Assembly: GCA_958295785.1 (NCBI GenBank)
Contig: OY282377.1
Coordinates: 5,520,896-5,584,895, forward strand
Direction: 5' to 3'
Source: an uncultured Latescibacterota bacterium
GTDB lineage: Bacteria; Latescibacterota; UBA2968
DNA: 64,000 nucleotides
Shown piece after piece: positions 8,541-16,148 of this stretch. The first letter of the stretch is position 1. Every line of letters begins with the position of its first letter. Made by a program: the position numbers and the translations under genes. The notes under the pieces were generated by a model, which saw nothing but the letters and a program-made list of their open reading frames with translations, had not been told where the DNA came from and did not search any database.

Positions 8541-8793
8541 TCTGAATCGCGGATTGTCGCGGATTTAGGGATTGCGCGGATTAACCCCACCCCCTGCGTC
8601 CTTCACACCTGCTACATCCTTTACACCCCCTACGCTCTGCCCTACCGGCACCGCCCAATCCTCGATATAGACAAATGACGCGGATGAACGGCGAACGCAG
8701 AGGCGCGGCCCCGTGCCCACCCCGAAGCAACCACCAGCGCAGACACAGACGAAAAAATTTTAGGGAGTAATTTTTTCTTGCAAACACTATCTA

Positions 8794-9983
8794 CTCTGTA
8801 AATTAAGTTATTTTGAGTTTTGAATTGTCTGGATAAACGCGTTGATAATGGGTATTCATCTTGTCTCTGGCCTTGGGCAAAGTGAACTGCCAATTCAAGG
8901 GGATACCCTTGGCCTCCCGCTCCTGAAAGAAGGCCAAAACTTCCCGGCGCAGTTCCGCCTGCGTCGCAATGCGCCTATTCAAACATCCTCGCGCCAGAGC
9001 CGAAAATTCGATCTCGATCATGTTCAACCAACTCGCCGACTTGGGAGTAAAGAAGAACTCAAACTTCTGCGCGAGGGCAAACGCCTCATCGGCCGGCAAG
9101 TAACGATAGAAGGCATGGCGGGTATGCGTATTGAGATTGTCTTGCACCAAGCGGATTTTCTCCGCCTGTGGCCAATGCTGTGTCAGGGCCTGACAAAAGT
9201 GGGTGTATTCCTTCATCGTGCGCCGGGGATAGATTTCGGCAAGCCGTTTGCCGGTTAAAGGCTCAATGGCAGCCAACAGCGCACGCGAGCCGTGTTTGGT
9301 ATAGGCATAATGTTCTTTGGTCACTTGGCCTGTTGTCAGGGGCAAGGGATCCAGGACTTGTCCGATGAGAAAACAAGGACGTTCATCAAAGCAGACCACA
9401 GGAACGTTGGGATCATAAGGTTGGTCATACAGCCAAAGCAAGGCTTCCATGCGTGCGAGAAAGGACGCATCCACTTTGCGGATGCACCATGTTTTCTTCA
9501 AGTGGGGCTTCAATTCGTTTTTTTTAGAATCGTCTTGACATGCGTGTGTGAGAGATGCTCACAATAGCCCAATTCCACGCAGTGATCCGCCAAGAGGCGC
9601 AACGTCCATCTGCCATGGCCTGCCGGGGGGGTTGAACAGGCCAAGGCGGTGATTTGGGCCCGTTGCTTGCCGGTCATCTCCACCGGGCGTCCTGGCCGCG
9701 GGGCATCTTTGAGGCCATCCAAGCCGAGGGTGCGGTATTTCTTTGCCCAATTGCTCAGGGTCTGCCCGGTCATGCCGAGGGTTTGAGCCACTTGGGTGTA
9801 GGTTTTGCCTCGGTCAAGTTCAAGCAAGCCCAAGGCGCGTTTGTAGATTCGGGCTTTTTGGTCTCCTTTGGTGATCAAGGCGGTCAAAGTATCTCGGTCT
9901 GTGGGGGTGAGTTGGACGTGTTGTTTGGGCATCAGAACGCCTCCTTGAAACAATTGAAATTCCAAATTATTTAATTTACGGAG
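8794..9983 (-). mobile_element. IS630-family insertion sequence, 1190 bp
   Basis: The element is bounded by imperfect inverted repeats that start CTCTGTAAATTAA on the left and CTCCGTAAATTAA on the right (reverse complement). It is flanked on both sides by TA (8792-8793 and 9984-9985), the target duplicated by IS630/Tc1 elements. Removing the element restores CACTATC-TA-CTATCTC. It carries a transposase in two overlapping frames on the minus strand. Confidence 0.9.
8803..9932 (-). CDS. IS630 transposase, two frames joined by a -1 frameshift at A8
   Basis: The upstream frame (start ATG at 9932 behind AAGGAGG, ending at 9510) encodes a helix-turn-helix domain with YTQVAQTLGMTGQTLSNW. The downstream frame (to 8803) encodes the DDE catalytic core: D in VCFDERP, D in LVQDNLNTH and E in NMIEIEF. 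The junction is a run of eight A on the coding strand (9518-9525). A -1 slip there gives a continuous ...KTILKKNELKPHLKKTW product. Frameshifting at an A-run is a known control in this family, so the element may be active. Both halves look intact. Confidence 0.88.
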
Positions 9984-9999
9984 TACTATCTCAATGCCG

Positions 10000-10005
10000 T
10001 ATAAT
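10000..10005 (+). promoter_or_regulatory. Candidate -10 box TATAAT
   Basis: A perfect TATAAT lies just outside the right end of the IS630 and about 30 bases before the first helix of the structured RNA. No good -35 is seen at 16-18 bases upstream; any upstream contact would now fall inside the IS. Confidence 0.4.
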
Positions 10006-10011
10006 CAAATC

Positions 10012-10210
10012 CCCCATCAGTCAATAGTCCATGGCTGGAAGAGCCAAGGTAAAATTTGTGTCCCTTCCAGCCAGCTAAATGGTATGGCTTCGGAATCCGA
10101 AAGGACCGAACTCAATCTGGGCTATAGACTGAGTGGGTAGCCTATGGCATTTAGCTGGCCTATACGGAGACTAACCGAGTGTCATAGTATTATGGCACTC
10201 GGATTTTTTT
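10012..10210 (+). ncRNA. Structured RNA of unknown class ending in an intrinsic terminator
   Basis: Helix 1 pairs GGCTGGAAG (10033-10041) with CTTCCAGCC (10064-10072). Immediately after it, helix 2 pairs AGCTAAATG (10073-10081) with CATTTAGCT (10148-10156) and encloses the hairpin TTCGG-AAT-CCGAA and the stem ACTCA/TGAGT. A strong terminator follows: CCGAGTGTCATA (10175-10186) with TATGGCACTCGG (10191-10202) and a U run. I could not match it to SRP, 6S, tmRNA, RNase P or a riboswitch I know. It could be a stand-alone sRNA or a terminating leader for the following gene. Confidence 0.6.
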
Positions 10211-10306
10211 GTACTCTTGAAAAACCTATAAAAGGAGTTTTTATGACGTGATCTGATGGCGTGGGAATTACGAGTAGAAATGTCTATCTGGTTGGAAATA
10301 AGGAGG

Positions 10307-10440
10307 TGATAAAAAAATGCCCTCAGACCTATCGTATCTGAGGGAACGGCAGAGGGCCTCTTGGTTTAGCGGCCTGTGGCCCTCCGCCGCAAAATACAGA
10401 GACAGGAACGACCTGTGGGGACGTATCCCGCTCTATTCAC
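10307..10440 (+). other. Leader with strong Shine-Dalgarno and three consecutive hairpins; overlaps a 61-codon frame
   Basis: TAAGGAGGTGAT (10300-10311) precedes ATG 10317, which opens a 61-codon frame ending at 10502. The same DNA forms three successive hairpins: CCTCAGA/TCTGAGG (10321-10343), GGCAGAGGGCC/GGCCCTCCGCC (10348-10388) and ACAGG/CCTGT (near 10400-10415). The peptide has no recognisable family. It may be a structured leader with a small peptide, or an RNA only. A similar GTTGGAAAGGAGGTGA occurs upstream of the glycine-rich gene at about 13507. Confidence 0.4.
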
Positions 10441-10488
10441 AATGTAACCCCCCACAACGAAAAATCAAATTGCATTTTTTGTTTTCGC

Positions 10489-11812
10489 TTGTTGGAAACT
10501 GAGATGTTGTTTCAACCCATTCATTGGAGGGCGTTTTACCATTGGTGGTCGGGCAACGGCGACAGTGGGATGCTTGGCACCATTGGGTTTCGCACCACAG
10601 CGAGCTTTGACAGTGGGTCGATTCGGTTGGTGCGTGGCGAATTGCGTGGGCGTGGTTCACCCATTGTGATAATGCCGAATCTGACCATCGCGTTATCCTC
10701 TGCCCTTTCTCCGGACTTTGATGGCGATGGCGAAGTGGGCTTTAATGATTTTGTCCTTTTTGCCGGTGCCTTTGGTGCGAAGCGTGGGGAGAATCGTTTT
10801 GACGCCCGCTTTGATTTGGACAGTAGCGGGGATATTGGGTTTGGCGACTTTGTGGAATTTGCAGGGTCGTTTGGGCAACCAGTGGGCACAGGTGGCGGTA
10901 GTGGTAGCGGCAGTGGTAGTGGAAGCGGCGGTGGTAGCGGCGGCGTTGGCACCCGTTTTCAGGACTGCACCGAGTGCCCCGTGATGGTAGAAGTGCCAAC
11001 AGGTTCATTCATTATGGGTTCGCCGCCGATTGAGGAGGAGCGTCTTAGTGACGAAGGTCCTCAGCATCGCGTTGAGATAGGGTATCGGTTGGCAGTGGGA
11101 GTGTATGAGGTGACGTTTGCCGAGTGGGATGCCTGCGTGGAGGCGGGTGGGTGTAACGGGTATCATCCGGCGGATAAGGGTTGGGGGCGCGGTAATCTTC
11201 CTGTGATCCATGTGAGTTGGAACGATGCCCAGGCTTAGAAGCCCTAACATAAAGAAATCAAGCGTCTGAAACAGATGAGTGAACACCCGCAGGAACGCCT
11301 CAAAGTCGGCCTCTCACAAATCCATGTCAACGCTTTTTGTTAGGGACTCTTATGTGCGTTGGCTGTCTAATAAGACAGGGCATTCGTATCGTTTGTTGAG
11401 CGAAGCGGAATGGGAGTATGTGGCGCGTGCGGGGACAACGACGACCTTTCACTTTGGGCCGACGATCTCGACAGATGAAGCAAACTATCATGGGGATTAC
11501 ACGTATGGTTCCGGCAGGCAAGGAGTGAATCGCGGGAGGACCGTGCCAGTAGGGTCATTTCCATCGAATGCGTTTGGATTGCACGATGTTCACGGGAATG
11601 TATGGGAATGGGTTGAGGATTGTTACAATAGCAGCTATACAGGTGCCCCTCGTGACGGTTCAGCGTGGCGGACTGGGGATTGCACTAAGCATGTGGAGCG
11701 TGGCGGTGCTTGGAACAATGCTCCCGATCCTTTGCGCTCTGCCCGCCGCTACAGGATCCCCACCGGAGACAGGAGCGATTCCCTCGGTTTTCGAGTTGCC
11801 CGGACTTTCTAA
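10489..11812 (+). pseudogene. Formylglycine-generating-enzyme-like (SUMF1/sulfatase-modifying) gene, broken
   Basis: The first frame (to the TAG at 11236-11238) has part of a cohesin-like strand region, two EF-hand/dockerin-like loops ([13 protein letters not shown] and [13 protein letters not shown]), a Gly/Ser linker, and the start of an FGE domain ([22 protein letters not shown]). The second frame (to 11812) resumes with YVRWLSNKTG, LLSEAEWEYVAR, GLHDVHGNVWEW and RGGAWNN. The two are separated by a 115-bp insert that adds stops and shifts the frame by one. The N-terminus is also missing: the related protein at 27132-28727 has a signal peptide and about 120 more residues before the matching FRT...SIRLVR. 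So the gene is doubly damaged. Confidence 0.85.
11234..11352. mobile_element. 115-bp MITE-like insertion inside the FGE-like gene
   Basis: The insert ends in inverted repeats: GAAGCCCTAACATAAAG on the left and, reversed, GAGTCCCTAACAAAAAG on the right. It is bordered by CTTA on both sides (11234-11237 and 11349-11352), a possible target duplication. Deleting it rejoins GCC CAG GCT with TAT GTG CGT TGG and restores the expected AQAYVRW. The interior encodes no complete transposase; one frame reads KEIKRLKQMSEHPQERL, which I do not recognise. Confidence 0.8.
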
Positions 11813-11906
11813 TTGTTTAAGTCATGGTCTGATTTTGTGTATGGAAATCTCATCCTGAAAATCCTCCAATCTTAGAAATCCCGATCCAGACAAGGGGCCA
11901 CAAAAC

Positions 11907-11941
11907 AAGCCCGGGTTCGCAGTGAACTCGGGCTTTTGTTT
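11907..11941 (+). terminator. Terminator-like hairpin, repeated type
   Basis: AAGCCCGGGTTC-GCAGT-GAACTCGGGCTT followed by TTGTTT. It is nearly identical to the hairpins at 8504 and 14525 and stands downstream of the FGE-like pseudogene. Confidence 0.7.
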
Positions 11942-11999
11942 AGGGAGATGTTCTGCCCCCTTGTATCTTGCGAGAAAGGGTTAATTAGGTGTTGCCCCG

Positions 12000-12200
12000 T
12001 CGTATCGAGACAAGGCATCTTAATGCCCGGCTCGGGGAAGGCCGATCCCCCTTGAAGGCGATGACCTTGTAGAAAAGATAGGCCCCCCGACCGCCGGGTC
12101 TATACCGAAGAGTATCTAAGTCCATTGAGGCTGCATAGACAAGGTCGGTAGGCTTGGCGTGAAAAGGTCGGGACGCGAGCGAAGACCGTATCCCTTAGCA
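12000..12200 (+). ncRNA. Possible bridge RNA of the IS110 element
   Basis: The roughly 200 bases upstream of the transposase are non-coding and structured. GGCAT/ATGCC forms a hairpin at 12014-12027. GACCTTGT (12063-12070) pairs with ACAAGGTC (12139-12146), enclosing a large loop. GGTC...GACC forms a further stem at about 12166-12187. IS110 elements are known to express a bridge RNA from this position that pairs with target and donor DNA. Assigning the loops to target or donor is not possible without the exact IS ends. Confidence 0.5.
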
Positions 12201-12223
12201 CCCCCTCATCACAGGAGGCCGCG

Positions 12224-13230
12224 ATGTCGAAATCCCCCCCTCTTTTGCAGGCATTGATGTCAGTGCCCGTGCGTTGCGCGTTGCCCTGTCAAGCACTGGG
12301 CAAGCTGTCAAGCAAGCGACCTTTGACAACGATCCCCCGGCACACAAGCGTTTGCTGAAGTGGCTCACCAAGGGCGGACGGACGGTCTGTGTCTGCCTTG
12401 AAGCCACCGGGCTTTATCGCCTGGAGGTGGCTTTGGCCTTGCATCATCATCGCCGCACGCACGTCATGGTCGTCAATCCCAAAGCGATGCACAATGACGC
12501 GCAAGCCCGCATGCAACGGGCGAAGACAGACGCGATGGATGCGCTGTTGATCCTCGATGATGCCCAGCGCATGCCCTTTGTGGCTTGGCAACCCCCGAGC
12601 GAGCATGTCCTGCAACGGCAAGCCCTGACACGCCGGATGGAGCAACTCAAACAAGCGATCATCCGCGAGCGCAACCGATCCCACGCACAGGGCTACCACA
12701 TCCGTAGCACACACCTCATCGCACGCGATATTCAGGTGCATATTCGACACCTCAAACGCCGAATCCAGTACCTGCAAGCCCAAGCCCTTGACTGGGTCAA
12801 GCAGGACTTGACCCTCAAGCGCGCTTATCAACGCCTCTGCTCTGTCCGGGGTATCGCACAAACCAGTGCCTGGCGGATCTTGGCCGAACTGGCACTCCTG
12901 CCACAAGATATGAAACCGTCCCAATGGGTTGCACACGCAGGGCTTGACCCGAAACCGAAACAATCGGGCACAGCAAATCCGCCCAGACGCATCTCAAAAA
13001 CAGGGAATAAGTACCTCCGACATGCCCTCTATATGCCTGCGTGGGTGGCCTGCAGGCATGAAGTCCATGTCAAAGCCTTCTATGACAAACTCATGGCCAG
13101 AGGCAAAAAGCCCTTACAAGCCATCGTTGCCGTGATGCGAAAGGTGCTCCATTCGATCTGGGGGATGTTGCGGCACGACCAAGATTTTGAGGGCGAAAAA
13201 TTCTATCGCATCACCTCTCAAACCCCTTGA
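12224..13230 (+). CDS. IS110 transposase, N-terminus out of frame at a C7 run
   Basis: A DEDD-type transposase. The reading frame contains GIDVSARALRVAL (first catalytic Asp), ATGLYR, VVNPKAMHNDAQARMQRAKTD and a C-terminal Tnp_20 region with SVRGIAQTSAWRIL, HAGLDPKPKQSG and ISKTGNKYLRHAL. The natural start, ATG 12224 behind AGGAGG, is out of frame with this by one base. One extra C in the C7 run at 12234-12240 would give MSKSPPSFAGIDVS. Otherwise the first in-frame start is TTG 12274, which loses the catalytic Asp. It is therefore inactive, expressed by slippage, or a sequencing error in a homopolymer. Confidence 0.8.
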
Positions 13231-13284
13231 CCTTTAAGAGAGTATCTTTTCTCGTAGGGAGGGCTTGATTCCCCCCTTTCTCTT

Positions 13285-13330
13285 AGCATAGGTGTAGCCT
13301 ACAACGAGCGGAGCGAGTAACGGGGTTAGG
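13285..13330. repeat. AGGCGTAGCCTACAACG-type repeat (family D)
   Basis: CATAGGTGTAGCCTACAACG followed by AGCGGAGCGAGTAACGGGG. Similar copies stand at 16784-16822 and 18782-18822 (AGGCGTAGCCTAMAACGCAGCGRAGCAAG). It lies just beyond the IS110. Confidence 0.75.
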
Positions 13331-13392
13331 GGGGTAGGTCCCATACAAGATCAGGGACATAGATAATTTTAATACAGCCTATTAATTTTTTG

Positions 13393-13441
13393 TTGCAAAA
13401 GCTTTTTAATTGCCATATATTAACGACGATTAACGACGGTT
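13393..13441 (+). promoter_or_regulatory. Promoter with direct repeats upstream of the glycine-rich gene
   Basis: TTGCAA (13393-13398), a 17-base spacer, then TATATT (13416-13421) make a good sigma-70-type promoter. ATTAACGACG is repeated directly at 13419-13438, covering the -10 and start region, and may be a regulator site. The implied leader is about 160 bases and contains GGAAAGGAGGTGAAAAC (13508-13524) with no adjacent gene. Confidence 0.55.
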
Positions 13442-13587
13442 AAATTTCTCTATGGCACTTGAGATGAAAAATCTTTTTCGTGAACCACAAGGTCAAATTC
13501 GAGCAGTTGGAAAGGAGGTGAAAACTGAATATCTGAAGTGATTCACCAGATCAAACCAATCACTCATTTCCGCAAAGGAGAAACAAC

Positions 13588-14475
13588 ATGAAAAAACGCA
13601 TCGTTAGATTCGTTATCAAGGCTGTTGGATTCGTTGCCGCATTGATCGCCATCTGGGAATTTTTTATTTTCCCGCTCCTAGACAAAGAAATCCCCATTGT
13701 TTCTGAAGAAACTCCCAGTGTTGTTCTCACTTCCAGCGAGGACATCGTTCAACCGATAGTCGGCGACACGATCACTGTCCAAGGCACTGTTGTATTTGAC
13801 GAACCTGTTTACATAGTGGGAAACCACCTTGACCTCGGCGATTCAAACCGCATCAAGGCACCCGAGATCAACATCATTTCAACCCGCGTTATAGGTGGGA
13901 TTTTGGATGCGTCCGGCACGGATGCCGAATCACCTGGCGGAGATGGTGCCAATGCCGGATCAATTTTCATTGCTTCCGCCAAAATCCATAATACTCATTT
14001 TCTCACGGCCGGAGGCAATGGCGCAAATGGGAATAATGGCGCAAATGGGAATAATGGTCGCAATGGGGACTGTAGAGGGTTTGGCAGATTTCGTAGTCCG
14101 CAACCCGGCGGGAATGGCAAACCTGGTGGGAATGGCGGGGCTGGCGGGAATGGCGGGGCAGTTTCACTGCTTGTCTCGCAAAAAGACGGTTTGTCCGAGC
14201 CAAATGTTGCTGGCGGCACAGGAGGTCAAGGAGGCGAAGGAGGCCAAGGAGGCACGGGTGGCGAGGGTTGCACTGGCCTCGGTGGCATCCAACACACCCA
14301 ACCAAATGGGCAAAAAGGAACTGATGGCACAGGAGGGAATAATGGCGAAAATGGGAGGGTAGTTAAGCGGGAAATCAAATTTAAGAAAGTAAAAGAAATC
14401 ATTGATAAATCTGACTTGAGGAGCATGGAATCGCTTAGGAATGCAAGACAGAAACTCTTGAATGACCCGGATTGA
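13588..14475 (+). CDS. Membrane-anchored glycine-rich protein of unknown function
   Basis: A 295-residue protein. It has an N-terminal membrane helix (about residues 7-30), a small beta-rich region (about 45-125), then about 110 residues of Gly/Asn-rich sequence. Examples are GGNGANGNNGANGNNG and GGTGGQGGEGGQGG. A charged helical C-terminus (about 255-295) follows. AAAGGAG stands 8 bases before the ATG. The Gly-rich part resembles PGRS or collagen-like low-complexity regions, but there is no regular G-X-Y triplet over its length. The segment is more AT-rich than its surroundings and sits in a region full of mobile elements, so it was probably acquired. Function unknown. Confidence 0.6.
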   Translation: MKKRIVRFVIKAVGFVAALIAIWEFFIFPLLDKEIPIVSEETPSVVLTSSEDIVQPIVGDTITVQGTVVFDEPVYIVGNHLDLGDSNRIKAPEINIISTRVIGGILDASGTDAESPGGDGANAGSIFIASAKIHNTHFLTAGGNGANGNNGANGNNGRNGDCRGFGRFRSPQPGGNGKPGGNGGAGGNGGAVSLLVSQKDGLSEPNVAGGTGGQGGEGGQGGTGGEGCTGLGGIQHTQPNGQKGTDGTGGNNGENGRVVKREIKFKKVKEIIDKSDLRSMESLRNARQKLLNDPD

Positions 14476-14524
14476 GATCGGCAAATCCACTTGCCCCCAA
14501 TCCTGCTGTCACGTTTATCGCCAC

Positions 14525-14566
14525 AAAACACGAGCCCGGGTTCGCAAGGAACTCGGGCTCGTGTTT
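14525..14566. terminator. Bidirectional terminator-like hairpin, repeated type
   Basis: AAAACACGAGCCCGGGTTC and GAACTCGGGCTCGTGTTTT form an extended stem (loop GCAAG) flanked by A and T runs on both sides. It stands between the plus-strand glycine-rich gene and minus-strand lptE, so it could stop transcription from either direction. It shares its core with the hairpins at 8504 and 11907. Confidence 0.75.
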
Positions 14567-14572
14567 TGTGCT

Positions 14573-14716
14573 TTCGGGCGAGCACGGGGGCATCGCCCCT
14601 ACGGTCTCACGTCTCGCTTTTGTGGGTGGATGGGCAGGGACTAACCACTGACCACTAACCACTGATTTTCAGGCGGGCACAGGGGCATCGCCCCTACGTT
14701 TCTATCCTCGCATCTT
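14573..14716. repeat. Two family A repeats separated by heptamer repeats
   Basis: Reversed copies of family A lie at 14573-14603 and 14670-14716. The second carries the extension CTACGTTTCTATCCTCGCATC that also ends the copy inside the higB pseudogene at 60966-61019. Between them is ACTAACCACTGACCACTAACC. Confidence 0.85.
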
Positions 14717-14731
14717 TTTTTGTCTTCCGTT

Positions 14732-15367
14732 TCACCATCCACCGACCTGCGTGCGATCTACCACATCTTTGGCGAGCATTTGCAGCGCGTCGCCGATGCC
14801 TTCTGCGCGGGCGAGGTCGCGTTGGCGCGTCGCATCGTAAATGCCATAGCCTCGCATGCGATCCATTTCCCAAAGCGTTTGCTTTTGCCGCGCGTCGTAA
14901 AAAACCATTTTGACAAAAACAGAGATCTGATATTGTTCGGCATTTGTTTGACCGTAAGTGAAGGGTTCTTCTTTGATCTCCAGCACCGCGCCTTGCAACA
15001 CGGCATCGGCGCGGTCTTCTTCAACCACGCGCAAGGCGCCATCGGAGACAAATCCCCGAATCAAGCTGTCGGTCAATGCCTGATGAATGCCCGCCTCGAG
15101 ACTCTCGTTGTCGAGCAGGGGAACGGCCACAGAGCGAATGCCGCCGCTTCCCGTGGCCGATGTGGAATAATGGGCGCAATTCAGACAAGCGATGAGCAGG
15201 AGGCAGCAAGCCGACCATTTGTTTAAAAGTTGTCTTAAAACGAAATATGACCCCTCTCCCGGCCTTTCCTCGCAACGGGGAGGAGAGAGATTATTCCCCT
15301 CTTTCTCGCCGGAGGAGGTAGGGAGATAGGTTCCGAAAAAATTAAAACAACTTCTTAGGGCGATCAA
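14732..15367 (-). CDS. lptE: LptE-like outer-membrane lipoprotein, start uncertain
   Basis: From about residue 50 the protein has a lipoprotein signal (ACCLLLIAC, lipobox LIAC). The LptE-type core follows: SVAVPLLDNES, LTDSLIRGFV, ADAVLQGAVLEIKEEPFTY, and a C-terminal TLWEMDRMRGYG region. LptE partners LptD in placing lipopolysaccharide in the outer membrane, so this supports a Gram-negative envelope. No ATG or GTG lies near the signal peptide. The frame runs back through a repeat (15227-15360) to a TTG at 15367 that overlaps the upstream stop. The repeat has probably replaced the natural start, so the first 45 residues are doubtful. It is likely co-transcribed with the DUF1844 gene. Confidence 0.7.
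   Translation of the reverse strand: MIALRSCFNFFGTYLPTSSGEKEGNNLSPPRCEERPGEGSYFVLRQLLNKWSACCLLLIACLNCAHYSTSATGSGGIRSVAVPLLDNESLEAGIHQALTDSLIRGFVSDGALRVVEEDRADAVLQGAVLEIKEEPFTYGQTNAEQYQISVFVKMVFYDARQKQTLWEMDRMRGYGIYDATRQRDLARAEGIGDALQMLAKDVVDRTQVGGW
15227..15360. mobile_element. About 130-bp repeat with inverted ends, inserted at the 5' end of lptE
   Basis: The left end AAGTTGTCTTAAAACGAA and the right end (reversed) AAGTTGTTTTAATTTTTTCGGAA are inverted repeats. The interior contains CCCCTCTCCCGGCCTTTCCT. A related end occurs at 5712-5751. Its position between the DUF1844 stop and the lptE signal peptide explains the lack of a normal lptE start. Confidence 0.6.
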
Positions 15368-15750
15368 CTCGTTTGCTCCGAATCTGCGGATGTCGATCCC
15401 GCGTCCGCAGGGGTATTGTCGGATGTCTGTTCCTCGTCGGATGCTTGTTCGCCAGATGTTGCTGGGGCGTCCTTTTTGATTTCATCCACGTAATTCATTC
15501 GCAACTCAAACAGGGCGTGTTCCAACAGCCTTTGCTCATTGTCATTTAAGTTGCCTTTTGTTTTGGCGTCTAACATGCCGAGAATATCGATCATGTTTTT
15601 CGCCTGTTCCAAATTGCGCTCAATCTGGTTGGTGACCGGGTTCATCACTTTGCCCAAATTTTGCAAAGCCATGCCCTGAAACATCATCACCAATTGCATG
15701 AACAGCAATTCGTTGTGTTGATCTTGTGTCGGGTTGTCTTGATCGGCCAT
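15364..15750 (-). CDS. DUF1844 family protein
   Basis: A 128-residue protein. The family core reads LLFMQLVMMFQGMALQNLGK then MNPVTNQIERNLEQAK, MIDILGML and KTKGNLNDNEQRLLE with YELRMNYV-like FELRMNYVDE (about residues 15-90). A disordered acidic Ser/Asp/Glu tail follows. The start at 15750 (MADQDNPT) follows AAAGGAGGG; an upstream in-frame start at 15831 is less likely. DUF1844 proteins are small, widely conserved and of unknown function. It precedes lptE on the minus strand with a 4-base stop/start overlap if TTG 15367 is used. Confidence 0.85.
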   Translation of the reverse strand: MADQDNPTQDQHNELLFMQLVMMFQGMALQNLGKVMNPVTNQIERNLEQAKNMIDILGMLDAKTKGNLNDNEQRLLEHALFELRMNYVDEIKKDAPATSGEQASDEEQTSDNTPADAGSTSADSEQTS

Positions 15751-16148
15751 TTTGCCCTCCTTTGAATGATGAGATATGGCGTTGCTGCGGGTAATATTTG
15801 AAAACTTCAAATTGATGTCAAGCACTCGCACGCGATGTTCAGAATGACGAATAGACGAACCCGCCCGACCCGACCACCAAGTGGTCAGTGGTCAGGCCCC
15901 GCCCTACCACCCATCCACAAGTGAGGAGCGAATCGTAGGGGCGTGGCCCCTGTGTCCGCCCGAATGCACGAATCAACGGATGGGGTACAACTGCGGCAAC
16001 AGTTCATCGGCAAATTGAAGCGCGGCGGGGTTCGTCTATTCGCTGATTCGCTCTAATGGGCTTGCAAGGAGCCTTTTTTTCGGGTATTTTTTGCACCTGA
16101 ACGTTGACGCAGAGAAGGCATTGTCATTATTCACTCGGAGGGTTTCCC
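15751..16148. other. Repeat-rich spacer, no gene
   Basis: It holds heptamer repeats (about 15881), a 60-base block CCTACCACCCATCCACAAG...CGCCCG (15905-15963) that is duplicated at 16834-16893, and a GGGGTACAACTG...CAGTTCATCGG hairpin repeat (15980-16010). The Uma2 ribosome-binding site GGAGGG lies at 16137-16142. Confidence 0.8.

Larger units (their letters stand above)
8375..8791. other. Repeat-filled spacer, no gene
   Basis: About 420 bases holding a copy of the CAACCACAGATAAACACGG repeat (8384-8405), a tandem heptamer array (8440-8484), a terminator-like hairpin (8504-8540), GCGGATT-type repeats (8549-8582) and a family A-like copy (8694-8726). No reading frame here looks real. Confidence 0.8.
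11945..13260 (+). mobile_element. IS110-family insertion sequence (ends approximate)
   Basis: It is recognised by its transposase (12224-13230) and a long non-coding left part, as expected for the IS110 group, which lacks terminal inverted repeats. The exact ends cannot be fixed from sequence alone. GTATCTT occurs near both proposed ends (about 11966 and 13243). Confidence 0.7.

Noticed and set aside
13588-14475. Collagen-like protein
   Set aside because: The Gly residues are not in a sustained G-X-Y register, so only a Gly-rich description is justified.
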